A stretch of DNA of 64,000 nucleotides, from the NCBI GenBank assembly GCA_034440495.1, contig JAWXCE010000026.1, forward strand, positions 39,881 through 103,880. The letters are read 5' to 3'. Position 1 is the first letter of the stretch, and every line of letters begins with the position of its first letter. Position numbers and translations under genes: made by a program. The notes under the pieces were generated by a model. That model was not told where the DNA came from. It worked only from the letters and a program-made list of their open reading frames with translations, and made no database searches. Positions 24,174 through 32,778 of this stretch are shown in pieces. The stretch is from JAWXCE01 sp034440495. Lineage in GTDB: Bacteria; Pseudomonadota; Alphaproteobacteria; Rhizobiales; Rhodomicrobiaceae.

Positions 24174-26876
24174 TTATAGCGAGCGCTGGATGGTTTCGAC
24201 GCGGTAGCACTCGATAACATCGCCTTTTTTGAGGTCGTGATAGCCCTCGAACGACATGCCGCATTCCTGGCCGGTCTGCACTTCCTTCACATCGTCTTTA
24301 AAGCGCTTCAGCACCGACAGCTTGCCCTCGTGGATAACCACGCTGTCGCGGACGAGGCGGACGCTCGCGCCGCGCTCGACCTTGCCTTCGGTGATGCGGC
24401 AGCCCGCAACTTTGCCGACCTTGGTGATGTCGAACACCTCCAGGATTTCGGCGTTGCCGAGGAAGTTTTCGCGCAGCGTCGGCGAGAGCAGGCCGGACAT
24501 GGCCGCTTTCACGTCGTCCACGAGATTGTAAATCACGTTGTAATAGCGGATTTCAACGCCGTCGTGCTCGGCTGCCGCGCGGGCCTGGACGTTGGCGCGC
24601 ACGTTGAAGCCGATGATGATCGAGTTTGCCGTGCCCGCCAGCGAAATGTCGGACTCGGTGATGCCGCCGACGCCGGAGTGCACCACACGCGCGCCTACTT
24701 CATCCGTGCCGAGCTTGTCGAGAGCCGCTGTAATGGCCTCAACCGACCCCTGCACATCGCCCTTGATGATGAGCATGAACTCTTTTTTGCCCGCTTTCGC
24801 GAGTTGGCCCATCATCTGCTCAAGCGAGGTACGGCCCGTCGTGCCAGCCGAGCGGACGTCGCGGAGTTTCTTAACGCGGTATTCGGTCAGCTCCCGAGCG
24901 CGCGCTTCGCTCTCCACCACGGCGAACGAATCGCCCGCCTCAGGCGCACTATCGAAGCCAAGCACTTCGACAGGCACTGACGGCCCCGCTGTCGCCACGT
25001 GCTCGCCCTTGTCATCAATAAGCGCACGGACGCGGCCCCAGGCTCTGCCCGCCACCACGATCTGCCCAACCTTGAGCGTGCCGCGCTGAATAAGCACCGT
25101 GCCGACCGGCCCGCGCCCGCGCTCCAGCTTCGCCTCAATGACAACTCCTTCCGCATCGCGGTTGGGGTTAGCCTTGAGATCGAGCACCTCAGATTGCAAA
25201 TGAATGGCGTCGAGCAGCTTGTCGAGATTGAGCCGTTGCTTGGCGGACACCTCTACCTCAAGCGTCTCGCCGCTCATGCTTTCGACCAAAATCTCGTGCT
25301 GCAGCAGGTCGGTGCGCACGCGCTGCGGATCGGCGTCGGGCTTGTCGATTTTGTTGATCGCGACGATCATCGGCACGCCCGCCGACTTGGCGTGGTTGAT
25401 CGCCTCGATGGTTTGGGGCATCACGCCATCGTCCGCCGCGACAACAAGCACGACAATGTCAGTAACTTTGGCGCCGCGCGCGCGCATCGCGGTAAACGCG
25501 GCATGGCCCGGCGTGTCGATAAACGTGATCGGATGGCCGGCATCTGTGGTCACCTGATAGGCGCCAATGTGTTGCGTGATGCCGCCCGCCTCGCCCGAAA
25601 CCACGTTGGCGTGGCGCAGAGCATCTAGCAGCGAAGTCTTTCCGTGGTCGACGTGGCCCATGATCGTTACGACAGGGGCGCGATATACCAGATCGCCTTC
25701 GTCGTCATCCTTGCCAATAAAGCCTTCCTCAACGTCCGCCTCGGACACGCGCTTGACGGTGTGGCCGAACTCGGTCGCCACCAGCTCGGCGGTGTCGAGG
25801 TCGATCACATCGTTGATTTTATGCATCTGACCCTGTTTCATCAGGAACTTGATGATGTCCACAGCGCGCTCGGCCATGCGGTTGCCGAGTTCCTGAATGG
25901 TGATGACCTCAGGCAACTGCACTTCGCGAACGATTTTCCTGCGCTCTTCCTCGATGCCGAGCGCCTGCTTTTTGGCGCGCTCCTGGCGGCGACGGAGCGA
26001 GGCAAGGCTGCGCTGGCGCTGTTCTTCATCGAATGCTGTGGTGATAGTCAGCTTGCCGCGCGGAGATTTCTCCTCCACCCGTTTCGGGGCTGGCGCAGCA
26101 CGTTCAATGCGACCGCCGGGGCCTTTTTTGGCGCGATCCGGCGCGCGCGCTTCCTCTGCCTCATTGGCGATACGGCGTGCCCGCAAAGCGGCTGCGTCGA
26201 GATCAACCGGCGGTTTATTGCCAACAGGAGCGCGTGCGCCCGGGGAGGCGTCAGCGCGTGCTGGCCCACCTGATCGCGACTGCACCGGACGGCTAGTGGG
26301 TGAACCTGGGGCAACGCGGCGCGCTTCGACGGGGGCTGCTGGAGCCGCAGGCGCTTCCGCCACGGGTGCGGCAGGGGTCTCGGGTGCGGCGACATCGCCA
26401 CGCGCCTTGGCCTCCTCAGCTTCCTGAACTTTAAGGCGCGCGTCCTCTTCAGCCTGTCGTAGCGCTTCCTCGTCGCGGCGTTTGTCGTCAGCCTCGCGTG
26501 CAATGCGGTCGTCGTCCTGACGCTTGCGAGCCTCGGTCAAAGCGCGGGTGCGCGCGTCCATTTCCCCACTGGAAAGCTGGTGGCCGCCGGAACCGGAGCG
26601 TCCATCGCCGCGCGATTGTGACGACCCTGCCGGTCTTGCGGTGCCGCTGCGAAATACTTTCGCGGCTGTTGGCGCCGCATCGGAAGACGGTGCGCTTTCC
26701 GCCGTTTCGCCAGGGCCTAGCACGCGCTTGCGCTTTTTCTCGACCAGAACAGGCTTTGAGCGGCCATGGCTGAAGCTTTGGCGCACCTGACCCTGCTCTA
26801 TGGTGCGCTTCACATTCAGCGTCATCGTGCCTCTGGCGCCCGTCGCTTTGCCGTCCGTCTCTTTCGTCTCGCTCAT
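24174..26876 (-). CDS. infB: Translation initiation factor IF-2
   Basis: A 900-residue GTPase that brings fMet-tRNA to the 30S subunit. The N-terminal 330 residues are low-complexity and charged (EALRQAEEDARLKVQEAEEAKA, Pro/Ala-rich stretch), with the alphaproteobacterial IF2 opening MTLNVKRTIEQGQVRQSFSHG. G-domain motifs: GHVDHGKTS (G1), GGITQHIGAYQV (G2), DTPGHAAFTAM (G3), NKIDKPD (G4), SAKQRLNLDKL (G5). C-terminal domains end GYHDLKKGDVIECYRVE. It overlaps ylxR by four bases, so the two are translationally coupled. Confidence 0.98.
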   Translation of the reverse strand: MSETKETDGKATGARGTMTLNVKRTIEQGQVRQSFSHGRSKPVLVEKKRKRVLGPGETAESAPSSDAAPTAAKVFRSGTARPAGSSQSRGDGRSGSGGHQLSSGEMDARTRALTEARKRQDDDRIAREADDKRRDEEALRQAEEDARLKVQEAEEAKARGDVAAPETPAAPVAEAPAAPAAPVEARRVAPGSPTSRPVQSRSGGPARADASPGARAPVGNKPPVDLDAAALRARRIANEAEEARAPDRAKKGPGGRIERAAPAPKRVEEKSPRGKLTITTAFDEEQRQRSLASLRRRQERAKKQALGIEEERRKIVREVQLPEVITIQELGNRMAERAVDIIKFLMKQGQMHKINDVIDLDTAELVATEFGHTVKRVSEADVEEGFIGKDDDEGDLVYRAPVVTIMGHVDHGKTSLLDALRHANVVSGEAGGITQHIGAYQVTTDAGHPITFIDTPGHAAFTAMRARGAKVTDIVVLVVAADDGVMPQTIEAINHAKSAGVPMIVAINKIDKPDADPQRVRTDLLQHEILVESMSGETLEVEVSAKQRLNLDKLLDAIHLQSEVLDLKANPNRDAEGVVIEAKLERGRGPVGTVLIQRGTLKVGQIVVAGRAWGRVRALIDDKGEHVATAGPSVPVEVLGFDSAPEAGDSFAVVESEARARELTEYRVKKLRDVRSAGTTGRTSLEQMMGQLAKAGKKEFMLIIKGDVQGSVEAITAALDKLGTDEVGARVVHSGVGGITESDISLAGTANSIIIGFNVRANVQARAAAEHDGVEIRYYNVIYNLVDDVKAAMSGLLSPTLRENFLGNAEILEVFDITKVGKVAGCRITEGKVERGASVRLVRDSVVIHEGKLSVLKRFKDDVKEVQTGQECGMSFEGYHDLKKGDVIECYRVETIQRSL

Positions 26877-27571
26877 ACGTCTACCTGGTTCGCTTTCTCG
26901 GACTGGGGCGCCTGCACAGCTGCATCTAACGGGTTGATGCCGTTATAGACTAGCCAGCGCTGAACTTCCCTAACAAACTTGTCTGTAACGCCTGAATATT
27001 TAAGCGCTGCATGTACCACATTCTCTCGGCCCAGAGCCACGCTCAATTCAGCGATTGCGAAAGCACGGACGATAAAAACATCAGTCTTTTTCGCGGCGGC
27101 CACGGCCCGGTATTTCCTGTTGATCTTCTCGACGCCGCCGTCGCTGCCGTCAATGGCGTGCATGACTGCCTGCGCTTCCCCTCCGCCGACCATTTGGTCG
27201 ACCTTGGCGAAACCGCTGACCGCCTGTCCGGCCTTGTTCCCCATAGCAAGTGACTGTAACGCGGCCCGCCGTAACAACTTTTCGGTTAGCTCTGGCAAAT
27301 CTGCATCAGTTAGCGCGGCAGTTTTAAAGCCTCGGGCAAAAACCTTCCGTTTCACCGCGTCCGCAACCACACTCCGGGTCGGCGTTAGCCAGACGCCCCG
27401 CCCAGGCAACTTGCGGCGAATGTCAGGCGTTACATGATTTTCCGGATCAAGAACGAAGCGCAGCAAATTATCGTCCTCGCGCCGCTCTCGCGTGAGAGCG
27501 CACATGCGAATAGAGCCAGCCGCGTCGGTTTCCAGATCATCTTCAGGCTTCAAACGACTACGTTTCTCCAC
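26873..27571 (-). CDS. ylxR: YlxR (DUF448) RNA-binding protein fused to L7Ae-like domain
   Basis: A 232-residue protein. Residues 20-75 are a YlxR domain (RMCALTRERREDDNLLRFV, PDIRRKLPGRGVWLTP). Residues 100-185 match L7Ae-type RNA-binding folds (ALQSLAMGNKAGQAVSGFAKV, FIVRAFAIAELSVALGRENVVHAALK). The fused two-domain form is typical of alphaproteobacteria, where Firmicutes have two separate genes, ylxR and rplGA. It lies between nusA and infB and is likely to bind structured RNA in ribosome assembly or transcription control. The function is not firmly settled. Confidence 0.92.
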   Translation of the reverse strand: MEKRSRLKPEDDLETDAAGSIRMCALTRERREDDNLLRFVLDPENHVTPDIRRKLPGRGVWLTPTRSVVADAVKRKVFARGFKTAALTDADLPELTEKLLRRAALQSLAMGNKAGQAVSGFAKVDQMVGGGEAQAVMHAIDGSDGGVEKINRKYRAVAAAKKTDVFIVRAFAIAELSVALGRENVVHAALKYSGVTDKFVREVQRWLVYNGINPLDAAVQAPQSEKANQVDV

Positions 27572-27642
27572 TATCGATTCAAATCGAGATGGGCTTCCTG
27601 CGCGTTTTGACCCAGCGGGTACTGGATACGCATGAGGCCGAC

Positions 27643-29265
27643 TTATGCTTTTTCCGTCTCCGCCGCATCGTCTTCAGCCACGTCTTCCTGCTCCTCCGCA
27701 GGCTCCGGATCAGCTTCGATCCAGCCGAGGTCTATGCGCGCTGCCTTGATCATTTCTTCCGCGTCCTGACGGCTGACGTTGTGGCCATCGAGAAAGCCTT
27801 TGTGGCGCTTGTTACCGTCCGCAGTCTTCTCGCTCCAGCCAGTCAGGTCATCGGTGGCGCAACCGGCGAAGTCTTCGACCGTTTTCACGTCGTTTTCGCC
27901 AAGCGCGACTAGTATGGCGTTCGTGAGGCCCGATATTTTCAGCAAATCCTCGGAGACGCCGAGGTCGTCGCGTTTTTCGATGAGTTCGTTCTCGCGTTTG
28001 TCGAGGTGATCGCGGGCGCGGGTTTGAATTTCGTCCGCCGTGTTCTCGTCGAAACCTTCGATGTTGGCGACTTCCTGCGGCTCCACGTAAGCGATTTCCT
28101 CGACGCTTGCGAAACCCTCAGAAGCCAGTAATTGGGCGATCACCTCATCGACATCAAGGGCTTCCATGAAAAGGGTCGAGCGTTCGGTGAACTCTTTCTG
28201 GCGGCGCTCGGATTCCTCCGCCTCAGTCAGAATATCGATATCCCAGCCGGTCAGTTGTGATGCGAGCCGCACGTTTTGACCGCGACGGCCGATGGCAAGC
28301 GAAAGCTGCTCATCCGGCACCACGACCTCAATCCGCTCGCTGTCCTCGTCAAGCACCACTTTGGCGACTTCGGCCGGAGCCAGCGCGTTGACGATGAAAG
28401 TGGCGGCGTCCGGCGACCACTGGATGATGTCGATTTTTTCGCCCTGCAACTCATTTACAACGGCTTGTACGCGGCTACCGCGCATCCCTACGCACGCGCC
28501 GACCGGATCTATCGAGGCATCCTTTGAAACCACCGCAATTTTAGCGCGGCTGCCGGGGTCGCGCGCCACGGATTTGATCTCTACGATGTTGTCGTAAATC
28601 TCAGGCACTTCCATGCTGAACAGCTTGGCCATGAACTCAGGGCGCGTGCGAGACAGGAAGATTTGAGGGCCGCGCGCCTCGCGCCGCACGTCGTATAAAT
28701 AAGCGCGGATGCGGTCGCCGTATTTGTAATTTTCGCGCGGCAACGCCTCGTCGCGGCGCACAACGGCCTCGGCGCGGCCCATATCGACGATGATATTGCC
28801 GTATTCCACCCGCTTGACCGTGCCGTTGACCACTTCCCCAACGCGGCCGATAAATTCGCCGTGCTGGCGGTCGCGCTCGGCCTCGCGCACTTTCTGCACG
28901 ATCACTTGCTTGGCGTTTTGGGCGGCGACCCGACCAAAATCAAGAGGTGGCAACGGCTCGGCGATCTCATCGCCAACAGCCGCGCCAGGATTGCGCTTTT
29001 TGGCTTCTTTAAGCGAAATCTCGGTGGCGTCCTCGCTGACTTTCTCGACCACGATCAGTACGCGGTTCAGCCGGATTTCGCCGGTGCGGCCGTCGATCTC
29101 GGCCTTGATTTCATTTTCGCTGCCGTAGCGGGATTTCGCAGCCTTCTGAATCGCGTCCTCCATCGCCTGGATGACCAGCGACCTGTCGATGGATTTTTCG
29201 CGCGCAACCGCGTCCGCGATCTGCAGAAGTTCAAGTTTATTCGCGCTAACGCCCTGCTGCGCCAT
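27643..29265 (-). CDS. nusA: Transcription termination/antitermination factor NusA
   Basis: A 540-residue protein binding RNA polymerase and nascent RNA. N-terminal domain: LELLQIADAVAREKSIDRSLV. S1 domain: GEVVNGTVKRVEYGNIIVDMGRAEAVV. KH domains: DPVGACVGMRGSRVQAVVNELQGEKIDIIQW and LAIGRRGQNVRLASQLTGWDIDI. C-terminus has an acidic repeat pair (ASVEEIAYVEPQEVANIEGFDENTA) and an acidic tail ending DDAAETEKA. It follows rimP by 54 bases. Confidence 0.98.
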   Translation of the reverse strand: MAQQGVSANKLELLQIADAVAREKSIDRSLVIQAMEDAIQKAAKSRYGSENEIKAEIDGRTGEIRLNRVLIVVEKVSEDATEISLKEAKKRNPGAAVGDEIAEPLPPLDFGRVAAQNAKQVIVQKVREAERDRQHGEFIGRVGEVVNGTVKRVEYGNIIVDMGRAEAVVRRDEALPRENYKYGDRIRAYLYDVRREARGPQIFLSRTRPEFMAKLFSMEVPEIYDNIVEIKSVARDPGSRAKIAVVSKDASIDPVGACVGMRGSRVQAVVNELQGEKIDIIQWSPDAATFIVNALAPAEVAKVVLDEDSERIEVVVPDEQLSLAIGRRGQNVRLASQLTGWDIDILTEAEESERRQKEFTERSTLFMEALDVDEVIAQLLASEGFASVEEIAYVEPQEVANIEGFDENTADEIQTRARDHLDKRENELIEKRDDLGVSEDLLKISGLTNAILVALGENDVKTVEDFAGCATDDLTGWSEKTADGNKRHKGFLDGHNVSRQDAEEMIKAARIDLGWIEADPEPAEEQEDVAEDDAAETEKA

Positions 29266-29319
29266 TAAGCCGTCTCCATGTTCTTCGTCTTCTAATCAGC
29301 GCAAAAAAAGCGCTTAGAT

Positions 29320-29940
29320 TTATTTATCGCTGTCCGGCACCGTAGCTTCACCTTCGTCGCTTTGTTCGTCCTCCGCCTCAAGCTCAACTTCGGGCTTACG
29401 ATTTAAGGACGCCTTAATCAGATCATCCGTCACAATCAACCTTGCCTCGTGGATCATGTGCACGGGCAGGCCAATAACTTGCTGGCCTTCCATGCCGTCG
29501 ATCTCGATCTTGAGGCGCGCCTCACCATTTTCATAACCATCGACGATGCCGCGAAACCGGCGACGCCCTGCAAGCATTTCCCGCAACTCAATTTTTGCCT
29601 CGAAACCCGCCCAATCCTCGAAATCGGAGGGACGCACGAGCGGCCTGTCGATGCCCGGAGACGAAACCTCCAGAAAATAACCGCCCGGCATCGGGTCATG
29701 CACGTCCAATAGCGGCGACAGGCGACGGCTAATAAGGGTGCAATCCTCAATCGCGAACCCGCCGCCCTCCTTGTCAGCCATGATCTGCACTGTCGTTCCA
29801 TCGCGGGCCGACACTTTAACCCGCACAAGCCGGTAGCCTAGTTCTGCTATAACAGGCTCCGCGAGCGCTGCGATGCCAGCCGCCAAACCGTCCTCGCGCA
29901 CGAAGCGCGCGTTTTTACCGTTTGATTCGTCAATCGTCAT
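29320..29940 (-). CDS. rimP: Ribosome maturation factor RimP
   Basis: A 206-residue factor needed for 30S maturation. LAEPVIAELGYRLVRVKV, MADKEGGGFAIEDCTLISRRLSPLLD and GGYFLEVSSPGIDRPLVRPSDFEDWAG are the family blocks. The acidic tail (ELEAEDEQSDEGEATVPDSDK) is longer than in E. coli, as in other alphaproteobacteria. First gene of the nusA-infB cluster. A rho-independent terminator for trmB lies 22 bases upstream, so the cluster must have its own promoter close to or within that region. Confidence 0.95.
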   Translation of the reverse strand: MTIDESNGKNARFVREDGLAAGIAALAEPVIAELGYRLVRVKVSARDGTTVQIMADKEGGGFAIEDCTLISRRLSPLLDVHDPMPGGYFLEVSSPGIDRPLVRPSDFEDWAGFEAKIELREMLAGRRRFRGIVDGYENGEARLKIEIDGMEGQQVIGLPVHMIHEARLIVTDDLIKASLNRKPEVELEAEDEQSDEGEATVPDSDK

Positions 29941-29962
29941 GTGCTTGCAGAACCGGCCAATG

Positions 29963-29993
29963 AAAAAAGAGCGGGTTCGGAGGAACCCACTCT
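29963..29993 (-). terminator. Rho-independent terminator after metK-trmB
   Basis: On the minus strand the arms AGAGTGGGTT and AACCCGCTCT (29984-29993 with 29968-29977, one mismatch) enclose a six-base loop and run into six T bases (29968-29963). It ends the metK-trmB transcript just before rimP. Confidence 0.85.
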
Positions 29994-30076
29994 GGTCAAT
30001 TAGATATGATCACGAGCATCGCAAACTATACGAGACTTTTTTGCCACCAGCAAGAGGCCCGTTTGCTTCAGCGATT

Positions 30077-30793
30077 TTATAAGCGAATAAACTCCAGATA
30101 TCGGCATGCACGGCCAGCGGCAAGGGCTTTTTCCTCATAGCGCGTGACCGCCCAGTCGCGGGGGCGTAGCAATATATCCCGTTCGATGGCCGCAAAGGAG
30201 GGAACTTCGCTCATTACGCTCATCACGCCGCGAATGTACGCTTCGATATCGCTAGCGATGGTGAGCATGGCGCCGGGGCGAAGCGTGCGCTCCAGTTGCG
30301 CGATGAGATCGGGGCTGACGATGCGTCGCCCGTCATGCCGCCGCTTGGGCCAGGGGTCTGGGAACAGGATAAACGCGCGCCCCAGCGAGGCGTCAGGAAG
30401 CCACGCCATGAGCGGTCGGACATCGTTGTCAAGAACCCGCACATTCATAAGATTATGCGCGGAGACCTGGGCGATAACTTTTGCGACGCCGTTCAGGAAA
30501 GGCTCCGCGCCGATGAACCCCACGTCAGGGCGCCGCCTCGCCTGCGCGATCAAATGCTCGCCGCCGCCAAAACCGATCTCAAGCCATATATCGGTTATAG
30601 GCGCCTCGAAAAGGCTCGCCAAACCGTACGGTGGCGGCGCGCTTACGTCGATGCGAAGCTTTGGAAGGAGATCATCAAGCAATTTCTGCCTGCGAGGCGT
30701 TAACGGGCGACCTTTGCGCCGTCCGTAAAACCGCTCCTCGGTCGGCCTTTGCGGCTGATCGCCTTCGTCGTCATCGCTGCCAGCTAACGCCAT
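30077..30793 (-). CDS. trmB: tRNA (guanine-46-N7) methyltransferase
   Basis: A 238-residue SAM-dependent enzyme. FYGRRKGRPLTPRRQKLLDDLLP is the usual alphaproteobacterial opening; DIWLEIGFGGGEHLIAQARR is the SAM-binding motif, FIGAEPFLNGVAKV follows, and FILFPDPWPKRRHDGRRIVSPDL is the tRNA-binding/catalytic block with PDPWPK. It starts six bases after metK. Ends 84 bases before its terminator. Confidence 0.96.
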   Translation of the reverse strand: MALAGSDDDEGDQPQRPTEERFYGRRKGRPLTPRRQKLLDDLLPKLRIDVSAPPPYGLASLFEAPITDIWLEIGFGGGEHLIAQARRRPDVGFIGAEPFLNGVAKVIAQVSAHNLMNVRVLDNDVRPLMAWLPDASLGRAFILFPDPWPKRRHDGRRIVSPDLIAQLERTLRPGAMLTIASDIEAYIRGVMSVMSEVPSFAAIERDILLRPRDWAVTRYEEKALAAGRACRYLEFIRL

Positions 30794-30799
30794 GCGATT

Positions 30800-31969
30800 T
30801 TAAGCGAATGCGCTTTTCAATTGCTCGACCAGATCGAGCCGTTCCCACGAAAAGCCGCCGTCATTTTCAGGTTTGCGTCCGAAATGGCCATAGGCGGCAG
30901 TGCGGCGGTAGATCGGGCGGTTGAGATGGAGCGTTTCGCGGATGCCGCGCGGGCTTAAATCCATCATGTCCCACAGCGCGGATTCGAGCGCCGCGACATC
31001 AACATTCGCCCCGCCATGAAGATCGACGTAAAGCGAAAGGGGCTTCGACACACCGATGGCGTAGGAAAGCTGAATGGAGCATCGCGTCGCCAACCCGGCC
31101 GCCACAACGTTTTTCGCCAGATAACGCGCCGCGTAAGCCGCCGATCGGTCAACCTTCGTTGGGTCTTTACCGGAAAAAGCGCCGCCGCCATGTGCGGACG
31201 CGCCGCCGTAAGTATCCACGATGATCTTGCGGCCGGTCAGGCCAGCGTCACCGTCCGGACCGCCAATGACGAAGCGGCCTGTCGGATTAACGTAAAGTTT
31301 TTCCTCAGTCGGCATCCAGCCTTCGGGCAAAACGCTTTTAACATAGCCGCGGACAAACTCGCGGATTTCTTCCTGGCTTGCGCTTTCAGAGTGCTGCGTC
31401 GATACAACGACCGATTCGGCGCGCACGGGCTTACCGTTCTCGTACCTCAGCGTCACCTGGCTTTTCGCGTCTGGCCCAAACTGTGGGGCGGCGCCTGAAT
31501 GGCGGGCCGTAGCCATGTCCTGTAGAATACGATGCGAGTAATAGAGTGGTGCGGGCATAAAGTCTTCGGTTTCATCGCAGGCAAAGCCGAACATAATGCC
31601 CTGATCGCCAGCGCCCTCGTCCTTCTGCGCGCTTGAATCGACTCCTACCGCGATGTCGGCCGACTGCTCGTGCACGTAGCATTGCACGTCCATTTTTTCC
31701 CAATGGAAGCCGTCCTGCTCGTATCCAATTTCGCGCACGGTGCGGCGCGCGGCGTCGATCAGGGTGTCGTGGTTTACGCTTGCGGGGCCGCGAACCTCAC
31801 CTGCCAAAACAACGCGGTTGGTCGTGGCTAGCGTTTCAAGGGCGACGCGAGCATGTGGATCAGCCGCCAGATAAGCATCCACGATAGCATCTGAAATCTG
31901 GTCGCACACCTTGTCCGGATGTCCCTCGGATACGGATTCACTCGTGAATAAGTAGCTTTTTCTGGACAC
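30800..31969 (-). CDS. metK: S-adenosylmethionine synthetase
   Basis: A 389-residue enzyme making SAM from methionine and ATP. FTSESVSEGHPDKVCDQISDAIVDAYL carries the ATP-binding His; GAGDQGIMFGFACDETEDFMPAPLYY and GGASAHGGGAFSGKDPTKVDRSAAY are the signature blocks (GAGDQG and GGGAFSxKD). Start codon is GTG at 31969 with GGAG about eight bases upstream. In this group metK normally sits downstream of the HTH regulator gene, as here, with a 103-base gap. I looked for a SAM riboswitch in the gap and could not support one. The product feeds trmB, miaB, speD and other methylation or polyamine steps in this same window. Confidence 0.97.
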   Translation of the reverse strand: MSRKSYLFTSESVSEGHPDKVCDQISDAIVDAYLAADPHARVALETLATTNRVVLAGEVRGPASVNHDTLIDAARRTVREIGYEQDGFHWEKMDVQCYVHEQSADIAVGVDSSAQKDEGAGDQGIMFGFACDETEDFMPAPLYYSHRILQDMATARHSGAAPQFGPDAKSQVTLRYENGKPVRAESVVVSTQHSESASQEEIREFVRGYVKSVLPEGWMPTEEKLYVNPTGRFVIGGPDGDAGLTGRKIIVDTYGGASAHGGGAFSGKDPTKVDRSAAYAARYLAKNVVAAGLATRCSIQLSYAIGVSKPLSLYVDLHGGANVDVAALESALWDMMDLSPRGIRETLHLNRPIYRRTAAYGHFGRKPENDGGFSWERLDLVEQLKSAFA

Positions 31970-32072
31970 TGCTCAGGCTCCATGATTTATGCCGTGACGG
32001 CAAAATTTATGACTACACATTTTGGTTTGTGCAGTGCAAAAACTTGGCCCGTCAACTTCTTTTTTGAGGTTA

Positions 32073-32594
32073 TCAGTCGGTTGGTTTGAGCGGCTGGCCG
32101 GTATCCGCCAAAGCTTCCGACGCCTCATCTGACAGCGACCGCACAAGATCAATAATCTTGCGACGAATCTTCGCATCGCTTACTTTGACAAACGCGCGGT
32201 TGAGTTCGAGACCTTCGCGTGTGTTGAGAAAATCCATCAGGAATGTTTCGGTCTTGGCCTCTGCAAAGCCTGCCTGCTGTTGAGCGCCCGGGCGAACGGG
32301 AGCATCCTCGAAAAAGAACGACATTGGCACATCCAGAATTTGCGAAAGCTGGAATAAGCGGCTGGCGCCAATCCGGTTCGTGCCTTTTTCGTATTTCTGA
32401 ATTTGCTGGAATGTAAGGCTCATCTTATCGCCAAGTTTTTCTTGGCTCATCCCGATCACAAGGCGGCGCAAACGCACGCGGCTTCCAACATGGATATCGA
32501 CAGGATTTGGCTTCCTGCCGTTCGACTCAAAACCTTCTTCACCACCGGCCATAGCCCGCAGCTCCGCCCCCAAAATTCCCATTTCCAACCCCAT
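32073..32594 (-). CDS. Xre-family transcriptional regulator (PraR/PhrR-like)
   Basis: A 173-residue DNA-binding protein. PVDIHVGSRVRLRRLVIGMSQEKLGDKMSLTFQQIQKYEKGTNRIG (in pieces) is a standard Cro/CI helix-turn-helix near residues 30-85; the C-terminal half is helical (FLMDFLNTREGLELNRAFVKV, IRRKIIDLVRSLSDEA). This is the conserved alphaproteobacterial regulator found between lnt and metK, related to rhizobial PhrR/PraR, which act in stress and surface-attachment control. Its target here is unknown. Starts at 32582 or 32552 are in frame and possible; none has a strong ribosome site. The 184 bases upstream are AT-rich and presumably hold its promoter. Confidence 0.85.
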   Translation of the reverse strand: MGLEMGILGAELRAMAGGEEGFESNGRKPNPVDIHVGSRVRLRRLVIGMSQEKLGDKMSLTFQQIQKYEKGTNRIGASRLFQLSQILDVPMSFFFEDAPVRPGAQQQAGFAEAKTETFLMDFLNTREGLELNRAFVKVSDAKIRRKIIDLVRSLSDEASEALADTGQPLKPTD

Positions 32595-32778
32595 TTCGAT
32601 CTACAATTATCACAATGTACACAATGCCTACTGTTTAATGTATGCAACTTTTGGTACGTATAGACCGCAACCTACCCCGTCAAGATAGACTTATCATATT
32701 CGCCTTAAAGTTTAAGTATCAAAAAGATACAAGACTACGGCACCTTTCTGGCGAAATCAGTCTAATGCACGCATAAAT

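Noticed and set aside
24237..24980. Long plus-strand frame over infB
   Set aside because: Antisense shadow of a strongly conserved gene.
22812..29940. Unusual genes inside the nusA-infB cluster
   Set aside because: Order, sizes and motifs are standard for alphaproteobacteria; nothing unexplained remains.
31970..32072. Possible SAM riboswitch in the metK leader
   Set aside because: No recognisable SAM-II or related core or pseudoknot could be found; only a tiny GCCG/CGGC hairpin is present.
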